Positions 35,021-44,116 of a stretch of 64,000 bases of DNA are shown here, in pieces (within the stretch, counting starts at the first letter, position 1; the number at the start of each line of letters is the position of its first letter). The DNA is from Streptomyces coeruleorubidus (GTDB lineage: Bacteria; Actinomycetota; Actinomycetes; Streptomycetales; Streptomycetaceae): positions 7,291,001-7,355,000 of the forward strand of contig NZ_CP023694.1 in the NCBI RefSeq assembly GCF_008705135.1, written 5' to 3'. The notes beneath the pieces were generated by a model that had not been told where the DNA came from, made no database searches, and saw only the letters and a list, made by a program, of their open reading frames with translations. The translations under genes and the position numbers were made by a program.

Positions 35021-37270
35021 TCAGACCCTGATGGGCTCGCCCTTGTCGTCCCGCGCCGCCGGTCCCGCGACCGCCTGCGGCGCCTCGTCGTGCGTGAGGT
35101 CGGGCAGCCGGTGCAGCCACTTGGGCAGGTACCAGTTGCGCTCCCCGAGCAGCGCCATCACCGCTGGCAGCAGCACGCCCCGGATGATCGTCGCGTCGAT
35201 GAGCACCGCGGCCGCGAGGCCGACGCCCATCTGCTTCATGGACTGCATGGACAGCGTCCCGAAGATCGCGAACACGGCGACCATGATGACCGCTGCGCTG
35301 GTGACGACCCCGGCCGTGGTGACCACGCCGTGCCGGATCGCGTCCTTCGTGTCCAGACCCCGCAGTCGCGCCTCGCGGATCCGGGAGACGACGAACACGT
35401 GGTAGTCCATCGACAGGCCGAACAGGATCACGAAGAGGAACAGCGGCAGCCAGGTGATGATGGCGCCGACGCCCTCCGCACCCACCAGCGAGGCGCCCCA
35501 GCCGTGTTGGAACACGGCGACGAGGATGCCGTAGGCCGCGCCCACCGACAGCAGGTTCAGCACGATCGACGTGAGTGCGATGGTCAGCGAGCGGAACGAC
35601 AGCAGCATCAGCGCGAAGGCGAAGACCACGACGAACGCGAAGACCGGGACGACGGCTCCCGCCAGCTGGTCGTTGAAGTCCTTCGAGCCGGCCACCTGCC
35701 CGGTGATCGGGGCTTCGATGCCGTCGACCTTGCCGAGCGTGGCGGGCCGCACGTCGTCGCGCAGCTTCTCCAGGCTCGCGCCCGCCTTGTCGAGGTCGGA
35801 GCCGCCGACCAGGGGGACGTACACGAAGGCGAGGTTCTGCGCGTCGTGCAGCTTGATCTCCACCGGGCCGCGCGAGGCTCCCGAACTGACCGCCCGTTCA
35901 CGGAAGTCGGCGAGCGCCGACCGCACCTCGGGCGCGTTGATGTCGTCCGCCCTGACGACCACCTCGGCCGGATCCGAGCCGCCCGGGAAGGCCTCGTTGA
36001 GCCGGTTGTACGTCTGGACGATCGGCAGCGAGTCGCCGAACTCCTGGTCCAGCGTGAGGTTCTGGGTCTTCATGCCGACCGCGGGAGCGGCGATGGCGAG
36101 CAGCGCACCGGCCGCCACCGCGACGGACACGACCGGCCTGGCGAGCACTCGCCGCAGGACGGCCGTCCAGAACCGGCTCTCCCCGTTGCCGCCCTGCTTG
36201 CGCCGGCGCAGGAACGGGATACGGCCCTTCTCCACGCGCTCGCCCAGCAGCGAGAGCAGCGCGGGCAGCACGGTCACGGACCCCACCATCGCCACGGCCA
36301 CCACCATCAGTGAGGCCAGACCCATCGCCTCGAACTCGGCGAGCCCGGTGAACAGCATGCCCGCCATGGCCACGCACACCGTGACACCGGAGACCACGAT
36401 CGCGCGGCCACTGGTCGCGGCGGCGATCCGCAGCGCCGTCTGCGCGTCCCGGCCCGCGGCACGCTCCTCCCGCTCGCGGCGCAGGTAGAACAGGCAGTAG
36501 TCGACGCCGACGGCCAGACCGACGAGCAGCATCACGGAGTTCGCGGCGTCCGTCATCGGCACCGCGTGGCTGACCACGCCCATCAGGCCCATCGTCGCCA
36601 TGATCGCGGTGATCGCCAGCGCCACCGGCAGCAGCGCCGCCACCAGCGCGCCGAAGGCGATGAGCAGAATCCCGAGAGCCACCGGCACCGCGGAGTACTC
36701 GGCCTTCTTGAAGTCGTCCCCGACGGCGTCGTCGAACGTCTTCATCATGCTGGCGCCGCCGATCTCCTCGATCCGCAGCGACGCGTGGTCCTTCTGGACT
36801 CCCTCCACGGCCTTCAGCACCGGCTCGACCCGCTCACCGGCGGTGTCCGCCTCGCCGCGCATGTCGAACTGCACGAGCGCGCTGCGCCCGTCCTTCGAGA
36901 TCGTCTTCGTGTCGTACGGGGAGGTCACGTCGGTGACGCGGCCGGTCCCCTCGACGGCCCGGACCACGGCCGTGACGGCGTCCCGGAACTCGGCGTCCGT
37001 GGCCTTCGGACCGGAGTCCCTGGCCTGTATCAGCACGGTCTCACTGGCCGGTTCGTCGATCCCGGCATCCTCGATGATCTTCGCGGCGGTGTGCGTCTCG
37101 CCCTTCAACTGGTCGCTGTCCTTGACGTCGACCCGGCCCGCCGCCGACCCGAGCCCCATCGCCAGGACGACGAACAGCACCCAGATCCCGACGGCAGCCC
37201 ATCGGTGCCGGGCACTCCATCCGCCGGCCCGGGCGGCCAGGCCCCGCACCCGTGCTTCTCCGTTCCCCAT
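35021..37270 (-). CDS. MMPL/RND-family transporter
   Basis: Large inner-membrane exporter of 749 residues with about 11-12 transmembrane helices in two repeats, each preceded by a large outer domain (residues about 65-195 and 425-560). The proton-relay type motifs are AVGVDYCLFYLRREREERAA in the first half and FGLSMDYHVFVVSRIREARL in the second. In actinomycetes such proteins export lipids, siderophores or antibiotics. ATG 37270 is used with GAGGGGG upstream; an extension to 37354 is possible. No biosynthetic cluster is adjacent, so the substrate is unknown. The gene stands alone. Confidence 0.9.
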   Translation of the reverse strand: MGNGEARVRGLAARAGGWSARHRWAAVGIWVLFVVLAMGLGSAAGRVDVKDSDQLKGETHTAAKIIEDAGIDEPASETVLIQARDSGPKATDAEFRDAVTAVVRAVEGTGRVTDVTSPYDTKTISKDGRSALVQFDMRGEADTAGERVEPVLKAVEGVQKDHASLRIEEIGGASMMKTFDDAVGDDFKKAEYSAVPVALGILLIAFGALVAALLPVALAITAIMATMGLMGVVSHAVPMTDAANSVMLLVGLAVGVDYCLFYLRREREERAAGRDAQTALRIAAATSGRAIVVSGVTVCVAMAGMLFTGLAEFEAMGLASLMVVAVAMVGSVTVLPALLSLLGERVEKGRIPFLRRRKQGGNGESRFWTAVLRRVLARPVVSVAVAAGALLAIAAPAVGMKTQNLTLDQEFGDSLPIVQTYNRLNEAFPGGSDPAEVVVRADDINAPEVRSALADFRERAVSSGASRGPVEIKLHDAQNLAFVYVPLVGGSDLDKAGASLEKLRDDVRPATLGKVDGIEAPITGQVAGSKDFNDQLAGAVVPVFAFVVVFAFALMLLSFRSLTIALTSIVLNLLSVGAAYGILVAVFQHGWGASLVGAEGVGAIITWLPLFLFVILFGLSMDYHVFVVSRIREARLRGLDTKDAIRHGVVTTAGVVTSAAVIMVAVFAIFGTLSMQSMKQMGVGLAAAVLIDATIIRGVLLPAVMALLGERNWYLPKWLHRLPDLTHDEAPQAVAGPAARDDKGEPIRV

Positions 37271-37547
37271 GACGGGCTTGCCCCCTCGAGACGCGGTGGC
37301 GGCCCCCTGCCGCCCCCTTTCCTCTCGAAGGTATGGGCCGGATAAAGCCATCACGTCGTGCTGCCCGGTGAGGTCGCGGGGCCGGAACTCATCCCCATGG
37401 CGCTCGCACTCTCCCCACTGGGGAGGACCGGAAAGGACCGTGGTCCCTTACACCCATCGGTCTCCTCGGGTGTGTGGATCCTGAGCAGAAGGTTGTGTCC
37501 CGCGGTGACCGGTGAGTAATTTACGGGGCTCGGGCAGCCGCCCACCC

Positions 37548-37582
37548 GGCCGTCGTGCCCACCCCCACGGGGCACGACGGCC
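37548..37582 (+). promoter_or_regulatory. 13-bp inverted repeat in the DUF1697 promoter region
   Basis: Perfect arms GGCCGTCGTGCCC (37548-37560) and its complement (37570-37582) enclose nine bases and lie directly before TTAGGGT, a likely -10 element of the leaderless plus-strand gene. It cannot end a known transcript because the upstream gene points away, so an operator is more likely than a terminator. The rest of 37271-37598 holds no gene. Confidence 0.5.
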
Positions 37583-37598
37583 GCCTTAGGGTGAGCGA

Positions 37599-38162
37599 AT
37601 GACGACGACGTATGCGGCACTGTTGCGCGGGATCAACGTGGGCGGCAGCAGAAAGGTCCCCATGGCGGACCTGCGCACACTCTTGACAGGCCTGGGCTAC
37701 GAGGACGTACGCACCTACCTCCAGAGCGGCCAGGCCGTGTTCGCCTCCGGCCACGGCGACGAGGAGTCGCTGGCCGCCGAGATCACGCACGCCATCGAGA
37801 AGCACTTCGGTTTCGGCGTCGACGTGATCGTGCGCGACCACGCCTATCTGAAGGCGATCGCCGACGCCTGCCCCTTCCCGGCCGCCGACCTGGAGCCCAA
37901 GCAACTCCACGTCACCTATTTCTCCGCCCCCGTCACCCCCGAGCGCTTCGCGGAGATCGACCGATCGGCCTACCTCCCCGAGGAGTTCCGCCTCGGCGAC
38001 CGCGCCCTGTACCTGTACGCGCCGAACGGCCTGGGCCGCTCCAAGCTGGCCGAACACCTCGCGAAGCCGCGCATCAACAAGGGCGTCATCGCCACGACCC
38101 GCAACTGGAACACCGTCGTCAAGCTGGTGGAGCTCACGGGGCCTGAACACCACGCCGGCTAG
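37599..38162 (+). CDS. DUF1697 family protein
   Basis: Soluble protein of 187 residues with the complete DUF1697 signature: YAALLRGINVGGSRKVPMAD at the start, RTYLQSGQAVF, FGFGVDVIVR and the C-terminal RNWNTVVKLVEL. The family is widespread and of unknown function. TTAGGGT 9 bases before the ATG suggests a near-leaderless message. Its last four bases overlap the end of the convergent transglutaminase-like gene (CTAG shared by both stops). Confidence 0.9.
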   Translation: MTTTYAALLRGINVGGSRKVPMADLRTLLTGLGYEDVRTYLQSGQAVFASGHGDEESLAAEITHAIEKHFGFGVDVIVRDHAYLKAIADACPFPAADLEPKQLHVTYFSAPVTPERFAEIDRSAYLPEEFRLGDRALYLYAPNGLGRSKLAEHLAKPRINKGVIATTRNWNTVVKLVELTGPEHHAG

Positions 38163-38998
38163 CGACCGGCAAGAGTGACCGTCCGGTCGCCGAGGTAGGG
38201 CGTGTACGACGTGATCTCGGCCGGGACGGCCAGTCGCGGATCCTCGTAGGGCCGGGCCAGGTCCTGGGAGCCGACCGCGTCGGCCGCCGCCAGTTCCTGC
38301 TCGCTCAGCGGCGCCCGGCCGAGGAACTGCGGACCCCAGCCGTCCCAGGGGAGCAGTTCGACGCCGTTGACGGCGGCCAGGTCGCGCACCACGTTGCCCC
38401 ACACGAACCACAGCCCCCGCAGCCGGTCGACGCCGCTGAGCCCGAAGTCCATCGGATCCGCCCGCCCCTCGCGGCAGGCCCGCCAGGCCTTCCCGGCCAC
38501 GAGGAACCGGTCCCTCGGCACGTCCATGGGGTCGAACGGCACGTCGTACCCCTGGTGGACCTGCGCGTCGGCCAGGCGCCACCGCCCCCGCGGCGTGCGG
38601 TACTCGGTCACCCAGTGGTCCTCGTGGAAACCGTCGACGAAGTACGTCGCGAAGCCGCAGCGCAGCCGCGCGGGCGTCCCCGTCGCCCGCAGCAGCGAGC
38701 ACAGCAGCAGCGAGAAATCCCGGCACGTGCCCACGAACCGTTCCCGCGGCGCCCGCTCTTCGGTGAGCGGCGCGTCACCGCGCTCCCGCAGGATCCTCAG
38801 GATCTCCGTGACGTAGCGCGACTCGGCGTCGTGGTGCAGCCGCGCCTCGGGAACGGAGTATCCGAACAGCTCTCCCTCACCCCGATGGATGATCACGTTC
38901 CGTACCAGCCCGGCGAGTTCCCCCGGGTCACGCGGCAGGCCGCTCGTGTCCAGGTCACCGGGGTCGCTGTACGGCGTCTGCCTCAGGTAGGTGTCCAT
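38159..38998 (-). CDS. Transglutaminase-like domain protein
   Basis: Cytosolic protein of 279 residues with the transglutaminase/protease-like core: catalytic cysteine in VGTCRDFSLLL, histidine in GFHEDHWVTEYR, aspartate in WRLADAQVH. The preceding RHHAESRYV-type region and absence of signal or membrane segments match stand-alone bacterial members, whose activity (peptidase or transamidase) is usually unknown. ATG 38998 is taken. Confidence 0.83.
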   Translation of the reverse strand: MDTYLRQTPYSDPGDLDTSGLPRDPGELAGLVRNVIIHRGEGELFGYSVPEARLHHDAESRYVTEILRILRERGDAPLTEERAPRERFVGTCRDFSLLLCSLLRATGTPARLRCGFATYFVDGFHEDHWVTEYRTPRGRWRLADAQVHQGYDVPFDPMDVPRDRFLVAGKAWRACREGRADPMDFGLSGVDRLRGLWFVWGNVVRDLAAVNGVELLPWDGWGPQFLGRAPLSEQELAAADAVGSQDLARPYEDPRLAVPAEITSYTPYLGDRTVTLAGR

Positions 38999-39097
38999 GC
39001 CCCGGACTCTCGCCCCTGCCCCAGGGGCAAGGTCAACGGCAGCGGACGTTTGGCCGAATCACCCCCACGCGGACCGGGGCCTTGGCACGGTGGGACC

Positions 39098-39394
39098 ATG
39101 ACGAGCACCGATGACCAGGCGACCCCCTCCGGTCGTACGACGGCCCTCCAGGCCATGCGCGGCGCGGCGGCGCAGCTCGCCGAACTGCTCGGCACGGCCC
39201 CCGACTCCGTCACCGCCGTCCGCCCGACGACCGACGGCTGGACGGCCGACGTGGAGGTCGTGGAGCTGGAGCGGGTCCCCGACACCATGACCATCATGGC
39301 GACCTACCGGGTCACCCTCGACCCGGAGGGCCGACTCCTGGGCTACGAACGGGTACGCCGGTACGCCCGCGGCCAGCTCGACCGGGGGCGCTAG
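39098..39394 (+). CDS. gvpO: Gas vesicle protein GvpO
   Basis: Small protein of 98 residues matching GvpO: a Thr/Ala-rich N-terminus, LAELLGTAPDSVTAVRPTTD, then DVEVVELERVPDTMTIMATY and the basic end LLGYERVRRYARGQ. GvpO is needed for gas vesicle formation in haloarchaea and is the usual first gene of Streptomyces gvp clusters. GTGGGA lies before ATG 39098. The next gene, gvpA, follows after 111 bases. Confidence 0.88.
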   Translation: MTSTDDQATPSGRTTALQAMRGAAAQLAELLGTAPDSVTAVRPTTDGWTADVEVVELERVPDTMTIMATYRVTLDPEGRLLGYERVRRYARGQLDRGR

Positions 39395-39505
39395 CACTCG
39401 GCTCCCCCCCCGCTGAGACCGTTTCGGTGTTTGCGTGAACACGCCCGCCGCCACCCCCGTACCTACGGGCGGCACGAGAACGAGTCTCGCGAGAGGAATC
39501 GCACC

Positions 39506-39901
39506 GTGACCGTCATGACGCAGACCGGCGGGATGCAACCCGCCGCCACTTCCAGCGGGTCGGGGACCGGCGGCCTCTTCGACATCCTCGAACTGATCCT
39601 GGACCGCGGGCTCGTGATCGACGTGTTCGTCCGTGTCTCCCTGGTCGGCATCGAGATCCTGAAGATCGACATACGGATCGTCATCGCCAGCGTGGACACC
39701 TACCTCCGCTTCGCGGAGGCCTGCAACCGCCTCGATCTGGAGGCCGGCCGCAAGGCCCCCGACAAGCTCACCGACATCGTCGGCAACCTCGTCGAGAGCG
39801 GCGCCCGGGGCAAGGCCGGCGGTGCGATCGGCGGCGCCATCGACGCGATCGGCGACATCTTCGACCGCGATGACAAGGACACGAGGGAGGACGGGCGGTG
39901 A
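39506..39901 (+). CDS. gvpA: Gas vesicle structural protein GvpA
   Basis: Main shell protein of 131 residues. The conserved core (residues about 22-78) runs LFDILELILDRGLVIDVFVR, VSLVGIEILKIDIRIVIASV and DTYLRFAEACNRLDL. A Gly/Ala-rich, then acidic C-terminal extension of about 50 residues is longer than in cyanobacterial GvpA but typical of Streptomyces. GTG 39506 has a GAGAGGA site; an in-frame ATG at 39515 is possible. It is coupled to gvpF by GTGA overlap. Confidence 0.92.
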   Translation: MTVMTQTGGMQPAATSSGSGTGGLFDILELILDRGLVIDVFVRVSLVGIEILKIDIRIVIASVDTYLRFAEACNRLDLEAGRKAPDKLTDIVGNLVESGARGKAGGAIGGAIDAIGDIFDRDDKDTREDGR

Positions 39902-40617
39902 GCGGCGTCTACGTCTACGCCGTCACCCGCTCCGACCACCCCCTGCGGCTCGACGGCCTGCGCACCGTCGGCGGGACCGACGACCCGCCGCGCGTCGTCG
40001 TCCACGGCCCGCTCGCCGCCGTGGTCAGCCCCGCACCCCCCGACCTGCGTCCCAAACGGCGTGACCTCGCCGCCCACCAGGAACTCCAGGAGCGGCTCAT
40101 GGCCGACGGATCGGTCCTGCCCATGAGGTTCGGCCTGCTCGCCCCCGACGACACCGCCGTCAGAACGGCCCTTCAGGAGCGGGGCCAGGACTACACCCGC
40201 AGGCTCGGCGAACTGCACGGCACCGCCGAGTACAACCTCAAGGCCGCCCGCGACCAGGACGACCTGCTGCGCGAGGTGCTCGACGACTCAGAGGAGGCCC
40301 GCCGGCTCAACCGGTCCACCCGCGACGGCACCGGCAGCTACGAGGACCGCCTCGCCCTCGGCGAGCTGGTCGCCCGGCAGGTCGACGCCCGGCAGCGGCG
40401 GCAGGCCGACGAGATCGTCGGGCGGCTGTCCGCACTGGCCAGATCCAGCGTCGTGGCGGACCCGTCCAAGGACGACTTCCTCAACGTGTCGTTCCTCGTC
40501 GAACACGCCCGCGCCGACGAGTTCACCACCGCCGGCCGGCGCCTGGCCCACGACTACGGCGACGCCTACGACTTCCGGCTGCGCGGCCCACTGCCCCCCT
40601 ACAGCTTCGCCGCCTGA
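39898..40617 (+). CDS. gvpF: Gas vesicle protein GvpF/L family (GvpF)
   Basis: Accessory protein of 239 residues of the GvpL/GvpF family, which contacts GvpA during early assembly. Seen: SGVYVYAVTRSDHPLRL at the start, RRDLAAHQELQERLMADGSV, LPMRFGLL and the family end FRLRGPLPPYSFA. GTG at 39898 overlaps the gvpA stop by four bases. Confidence 0.92.
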   Translation: MSGVYVYAVTRSDHPLRLDGLRTVGGTDDPPRVVVHGPLAAVVSPAPPDLRPKRRDLAAHQELQERLMADGSVLPMRFGLLAPDDTAVRTALQERGQDYTRRLGELHGTAEYNLKAARDQDDLLREVLDDSEEARRLNRSTRDGTGSYEDRLALGELVARQVDARQRRQADEIVGRLSALARSSVVADPSKDDFLNVSFLVEHARADEFTTAGRRLAHDYGDAYDFRLRGPLPPYSFAA

Positions 40618-40619
40618 CC

Positions 40620-40871
40620 ATGGGCCTGCTCACCGGCATCCTCACCCTCCCGCTCGCGCCCCTGCGCACCACCCTCTGGGCCGCCGAGCAGCTACAGGCA
40701 GCCGCCGAGGCGCAGTACTACGACCCGGCCCCCGTCCGGCAGGCCCTCGTCGACCTGGAGCGGGCCCTGCTGGAGGGGCGCGTCGACGAGGACGAGTACG
40801 ACCGCCGCGAGGACGAACTGCTGGACCGACTCGACGAGATCAACGCCCGGAGACGAGCCCCCCGACCATGA
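40620..40871 (+). CDS. gvpG: Gas vesicle protein GvpG
   Basis: Small helical protein of 83 residues: MGLLTGILTLPLAPLRTTLW followed by a charged coiled-coil-like helix with EGRVDEDEYDRREDELLDRL. This is the standard GvpG pattern, an assembly factor. It begins three bases after gvpF and overlaps gvpJ by four bases. Confidence 0.9.
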   Translation: MGLLTGILTLPLAPLRTTLWAAEQLQAAAEAQYYDPAPVRQALVDLERALLEGRVDEDEYDRREDELLDRLDEINARRRAPRP

Positions 40872-41230
40872 CCCATCCGGCAGCAGGCGGACTCACCGGA
40901 CCGCCCCGTCTTCCCTCCCCCTACGACCACGGGCCCGGCGCCCAGAGCGCCAACCTCGCCGACATCCTCGAACGCGTCCTCGACAAGGGCGTGGTCATCG
41001 CCGGCGACATCCGGATCAACCTCCTCGACATCGAACTGCTCACCATCAAACTGCGCCTGCTCGTCGCCTCCGTCGACAAGGCGAAGGAGATGGGCATCGA
41101 CTGGTGGGAACACGACCCCTCCCTCTCCTCCCGGGCCGCCCGCCCCGAGCGGTCCCTGGCCGACGAGAACGAGCGCCTGCGCGCCGAGATCGCCGCCCTC
41201 AAGGCGGCCGACAGGAGACCGGAGCCATGA
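40868..41230 (+). CDS. gvpJ: GvpA-like minor gas vesicle protein (GvpJ/GvpS type)
   Basis: Protein of 120 residues with the GvpA fold core (NLADILERVLDKGVVIAGDI, RINLLDIELLTIKLRLLVAS) but a different tail: GIDWWEHDPSL and a charged helix. Such GvpA paralogues (GvpJ, GvpM, GvpS) probably shape vesicle tips. I call it GvpJ because it precedes gvpL; GvpS is an equal alternative by sequence. It overlaps the genes on both sides by four bases. Confidence 0.78.
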   Translation: MTHPAAGGLTGPPRLPSPYDHGPGAQSANLADILERVLDKGVVIAGDIRINLLDIELLTIKLRLLVASVDKAKEMGIDWWEHDPSLSSRAARPERSLADENERLRAEIAALKAADRRPEP

Positions 41231-42069
41231 CCGACCCGAACCTCGTCTACGCCTACGCGGTCCTGCGCCGCACCCCCGAGGCCGCCGTGGCGGTGGCGGA
41301 CCTGCGCGGCGTCGCCGGCGACCCGGTCCACCTGCTGGAGCCCACGGACCCCGCCTCACCGCTGGCCTTCGCCGTCGGCCCCGTCCCGGCCGCCGACTAC
41401 GACGAGGCCCCCCTCAAGGCCCACCTCGACGACCTGGACTGGCTGGAGTCCACGGTCCGGTCCCACCACGCCGTGGTCGGCGCGCTCGTCGCCTGCGGCA
41501 CCGCCGTCCTGCCCCTCCGCCTGGCCACCGTCTACCCCGACGAGGACCACGCCCGGCAGGCCCTCGACACCCGCCGCGCGTACTTCCTGTCCCTCCTGGA
41601 CCGCCTCACGGGCCACGTCGAACTCGGCGTCAAGATCTACGCCGCGCCCGACATCACCCCACCCGAGCCGGACACCGGCAGCGGGCAGGCGACGCCCACC
41701 GGCCTCGGCGTCGGCGTGGGCCGCGCGTACCTGGCGATCCGCCGCCGCAGAGAGCGCAGAAACGAGGAAGCCTGGCGCACGGTCGCCCAGGCCGCCGTAC
41801 ACGTCACCCGGACGGCCGGCACTCTCGCCGTCGACCGCGTCGCGCACACCCCGCAACGCGGAAGCCTCGCCGGCCCGGCTCCCGGTACCAACGTCGGCAA
41901 CGACGCGTACCTCGTCCCCGCCGACCGCGTCGACGCCTTCCGCACCGGCGTACTGGCGGCCGCCGAGGGCATCCCCGGGCTCCGCGTCGAAGTCACCGGG
42001 CCCTGGGCCCCCTACTCCTTCGCACTCCAGCCGGAACCGGTGCCGGGCCCCTCCAGTAGCCTGCTCTGA
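41227..42069 (+). CDS. gvpL: Gas vesicle protein GvpF/L family (GvpL)
   Basis: Second GvpL/GvpF protein, 280 residues, starting NLVYAYAVLRRTPEAAVAVA, with HHAVVGALVACGTAVLPLRL, GHVELGVKIYA and the family end VTGPWAPYSFALQPEP. The stop codon overlaps the start of the MFS gene by one base. This is the last gvp gene here: gvpK, a second gvpS and any gvpN are missing. Confidence 0.9.
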   Translation: MTDPNLVYAYAVLRRTPEAAVAVADLRGVAGDPVHLLEPTDPASPLAFAVGPVPAADYDEAPLKAHLDDLDWLESTVRSHHAVVGALVACGTAVLPLRLATVYPDEDHARQALDTRRAYFLSLLDRLTGHVELGVKIYAAPDITPPEPDTGSGQATPTGLGVGVGRAYLAIRRRRERRNEEAWRTVAQAAVHVTRTAGTLAVDRVAHTPQRGSLAGPAPGTNVGNDAYLVPADRVDAFRTGVLAAAEGIPGLRVEVTGPWAPYSFALQPEPVPGPSSSLL

Positions 42070-43352
42070 TGGCTCCACCCCAGCAAGTCCCCTCCACCCG
42101 CCGGGACTTCCGGCTGCTCTGGACGGGCGAGACCGTGAGCGGGTTGGGCAACAGCATCACCGTGGTGGCGTTGCCACTGATCGCGGTCGTGGAGCTGGAC
42201 GCCGGCTCCACCGCCGTCGGCCTGATCGCCGCGGCGGTGTGGCTGCCCTGGCTGCTGGTGGGTCTGCCGGTGGGCGCCTGGGCGGACCGGATGCGCAAAC
42301 GCCCACTGATGATCACCTGCGATCTGGTCTCCGCCGCGACGCTGCTGAGCATTCCACTGGCGGCCTCGCTCGACGCGCTCACCTTCGCGCACATGGTCGC
42401 CGCCGCGTTGATCTGCGGGACCGCGGCGGTGTGCTTCAACACCGCCTACCACTCGTACATCCCGATCGTGCTCGACGGACGCGACCTCCTGGCAGGCAAC
42501 GCCAAGCTCCAGGGCAGCGAGGCCGCCACCCAGGTCGCCGGGCCGGGGGCGGCGGGGCTGCTCGCCCAGGCGTTCGGCGCGGTCACCGCGCTCGTGGCCG
42601 ACGCGGTGACGTTCCTCGTCTCAGCGGTCTGCCTGAAGCGGATCAGGGCGGTCGAGCCGGACCGTGCTCCCGACGAGGCACGCGTCCCCCTCCGGCGGCA
42701 GATCATCGAAGGGCTCCGCTTCGTGGGCCGGGACCGGTACCTGCGGCCGATGGTCACCTGGGGCGCCCTGATCAACATGGCGTTGATGGGCTATCAGGCG
42801 GTCCAGGTCGTGTTCCTCGTCCGCACCGTCGGACTGAACCCGGCCATGGTCGGGCTGTTGCTGACCAGCGGCAGCACGGGCGGCATCGTCGGCGCGCTGG
42901 TGGCCGGCAGGGTCAGCCGGCGGTTCGGCACCGCGCGCGGGCTGCTGCTCCTCCAGGTGGCCACCGCGCCGTTCGCGCTGCTGCTGCCCATGACCACGGC
43001 GGGGCCGGGGCTGCTGCTGTTCGCCGCGGGCGCGTTCCTCGTCGGCGTCGGCGTCTCCGTGGCCAACATCGTGGTCGGCAGCTTCCGGCAGACCTACTGC
43101 CCGCCGCGGATGCTCGGCCGGGTCGTGGCGACGGCCATGATGATCAACCACAGCACCATCCCGCTCGGATCCCTGCTCGGCGGCGTGCTCGGCGACGCGG
43201 TCGGGTACCGGACGGCCATGGGGATCATGACGGGTGTCGTCGCGCTCTCCTGGCTCGTCCTCGTCATGAGCCCGATGCGCCGCGAACACGACCTTCCGCG
43301 GACCCACGAACCGGAACAAGCGCACGCCGGGGGCTCGAAGCAGCCGAGGTGA
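42069..43352 (+). CDS. Major facilitator superfamily exporter (EntS-like)
   Basis: Integral membrane protein of 427 residues with 12 predicted helices, starting FRLLWTGETVSGLGNSITVV. The cytoplasmic motif GLPVGAWADRMRKRPLM follows the second helix, and the sequence resembles the EntS-like MFS group (siderophore or drug exporters; QTYCPPRMLGRVVATAMM). It is translationally coupled to gvpL, which is surprising, as export has no evident part in gas vesicle assembly. The coupling may simply reflect insertion or deletion at the end of the cluster. Substrate unknown. Confidence 0.88.
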   Translation: MAPPQQVPSTRRDFRLLWTGETVSGLGNSITVVALPLIAVVELDAGSTAVGLIAAAVWLPWLLVGLPVGAWADRMRKRPLMITCDLVSAATLLSIPLAASLDALTFAHMVAAALICGTAAVCFNTAYHSYIPIVLDGRDLLAGNAKLQGSEAATQVAGPGAAGLLAQAFGAVTALVADAVTFLVSAVCLKRIRAVEPDRAPDEARVPLRRQIIEGLRFVGRDRYLRPMVTWGALINMALMGYQAVQVVFLVRTVGLNPAMVGLLLTSGSTGGIVGALVAGRVSRRFGTARGLLLLQVATAPFALLLPMTTAGPGLLLFAAGAFLVGVGVSVANIVVGSFRQTYCPPRMLGRVVATAMMINHSTIPLGSLLGGVLGDAVGYRTAMGIMTGVVALSWLVLVMSPMRREHDLPRTHEPEQAHAGGSKQPR

Positions 43353-43369
43353 CCGGGAGCCCGGGCCGT

Positions 43370-44110
43370 TCAGGCGCTGACAGCCGCCAACTGCGGCAGC
43401 CGGGCCGCCTCGTACCGCTCCAGCACCACCCGGGCCACCTCCGGCGCCGGCCCCAGTACATCCGCCAGGACGTCCGCCTCCGCCGCGCCCCGGGCGATGC
43501 GGTCCGGGAGGAAGCCGGGGGCGAGGACGTAGGGGGCGACGGCCACCCGGGAGCAGCCGAGGGCGCGGAGTTCCCGGACGGCGTCCTCCGTGCGGGGCAG
43601 AGATGCGGAGGCGAACGCAGGTCGCACGGCGCACCAACCGGTGTGCCGCCACTCCCGCGCGATTTCTGCGATCACTGCGATCGCCTCCGGGTCGGTGGAC
43701 CCCGCCGAGGCCAGTACGACCCCGGTCGAGGGCTTGTCGGCGGGGGACAGGCCCGCCTCGTACAGACGCCGCTCCAGGGCGGACAGCAACAGGGGCGACG
43801 GGCCCAGGACCTCCGCCTGGCGGATACGGAGCTGCGGGGGAGCGTCCGCGAGGACCGCCGGGATGTCCGCCTTCGCGTGGAACGCCCGGGTCAGCAGGAG
43901 GGGGAGGGCCACGACGTCACGGACGCCCTGGACGGCCAGGGACTCCAGCACCCCCTGCACGGAGGGCACGTTGAAGTCCAGGAAGCCTGTCTCGACGCGT
44001 ACGTCGGGGCGCAGGGAGCGGATCCGGCGTACCAGGGCGTGCACCGTCGCGGCGTGCCGCGGGTCGCGGCTGCCGTGGGCGATGACGAGGAGAACAGGCG
44101 TGTTGGTCAT
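43370..44110 (-). CDS. Sirohydrochlorin chelatase-like protein (CbiX/SirB family)
   Basis: Protein of 246 residues with two CbiX repeats. The N-terminal histidine motif is LLVIAHGSRDPRHA; the second repeat ends VAVAPYVLAPGFLPDRIA. The family inserts iron or cobalt into sirohydrochlorin; in a sulfate assimilation operon it would make siroheme for the sulfite reductase encoded at the other end. It begins six bases after the permease gene and is probably the last gene of the operon. Metal choice is inferred from context. Confidence 0.88.
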   Translation of the reverse strand: MTNTPVLLVIAHGSRDPRHAATVHALVRRIRSLRPDVRVETGFLDFNVPSVQGVLESLAVQGVRDVVALPLLLTRAFHAKADIPAVLADAPPQLRIRQAEVLGPSPLLLSALERRLYEAGLSPADKPSTGVVLASAGSTDPEAIAVIAEIAREWRHTGWCAVRPAFASASLPRTEDAVRELRALGCSRVAVAPYVLAPGFLPDRIARGAAEADVLADVLGPAPEVARVVLERYEAARLPQLAAVSA

Positions 44111-44116
44111 GGGGCT

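Noticed and set aside
43370..44110. CbiX as a cobalamin gene
   Set aside because: No other cobalamin genes nearby; position at the end of the sulfite reductase operon favours siroheme. The metal is not proved.
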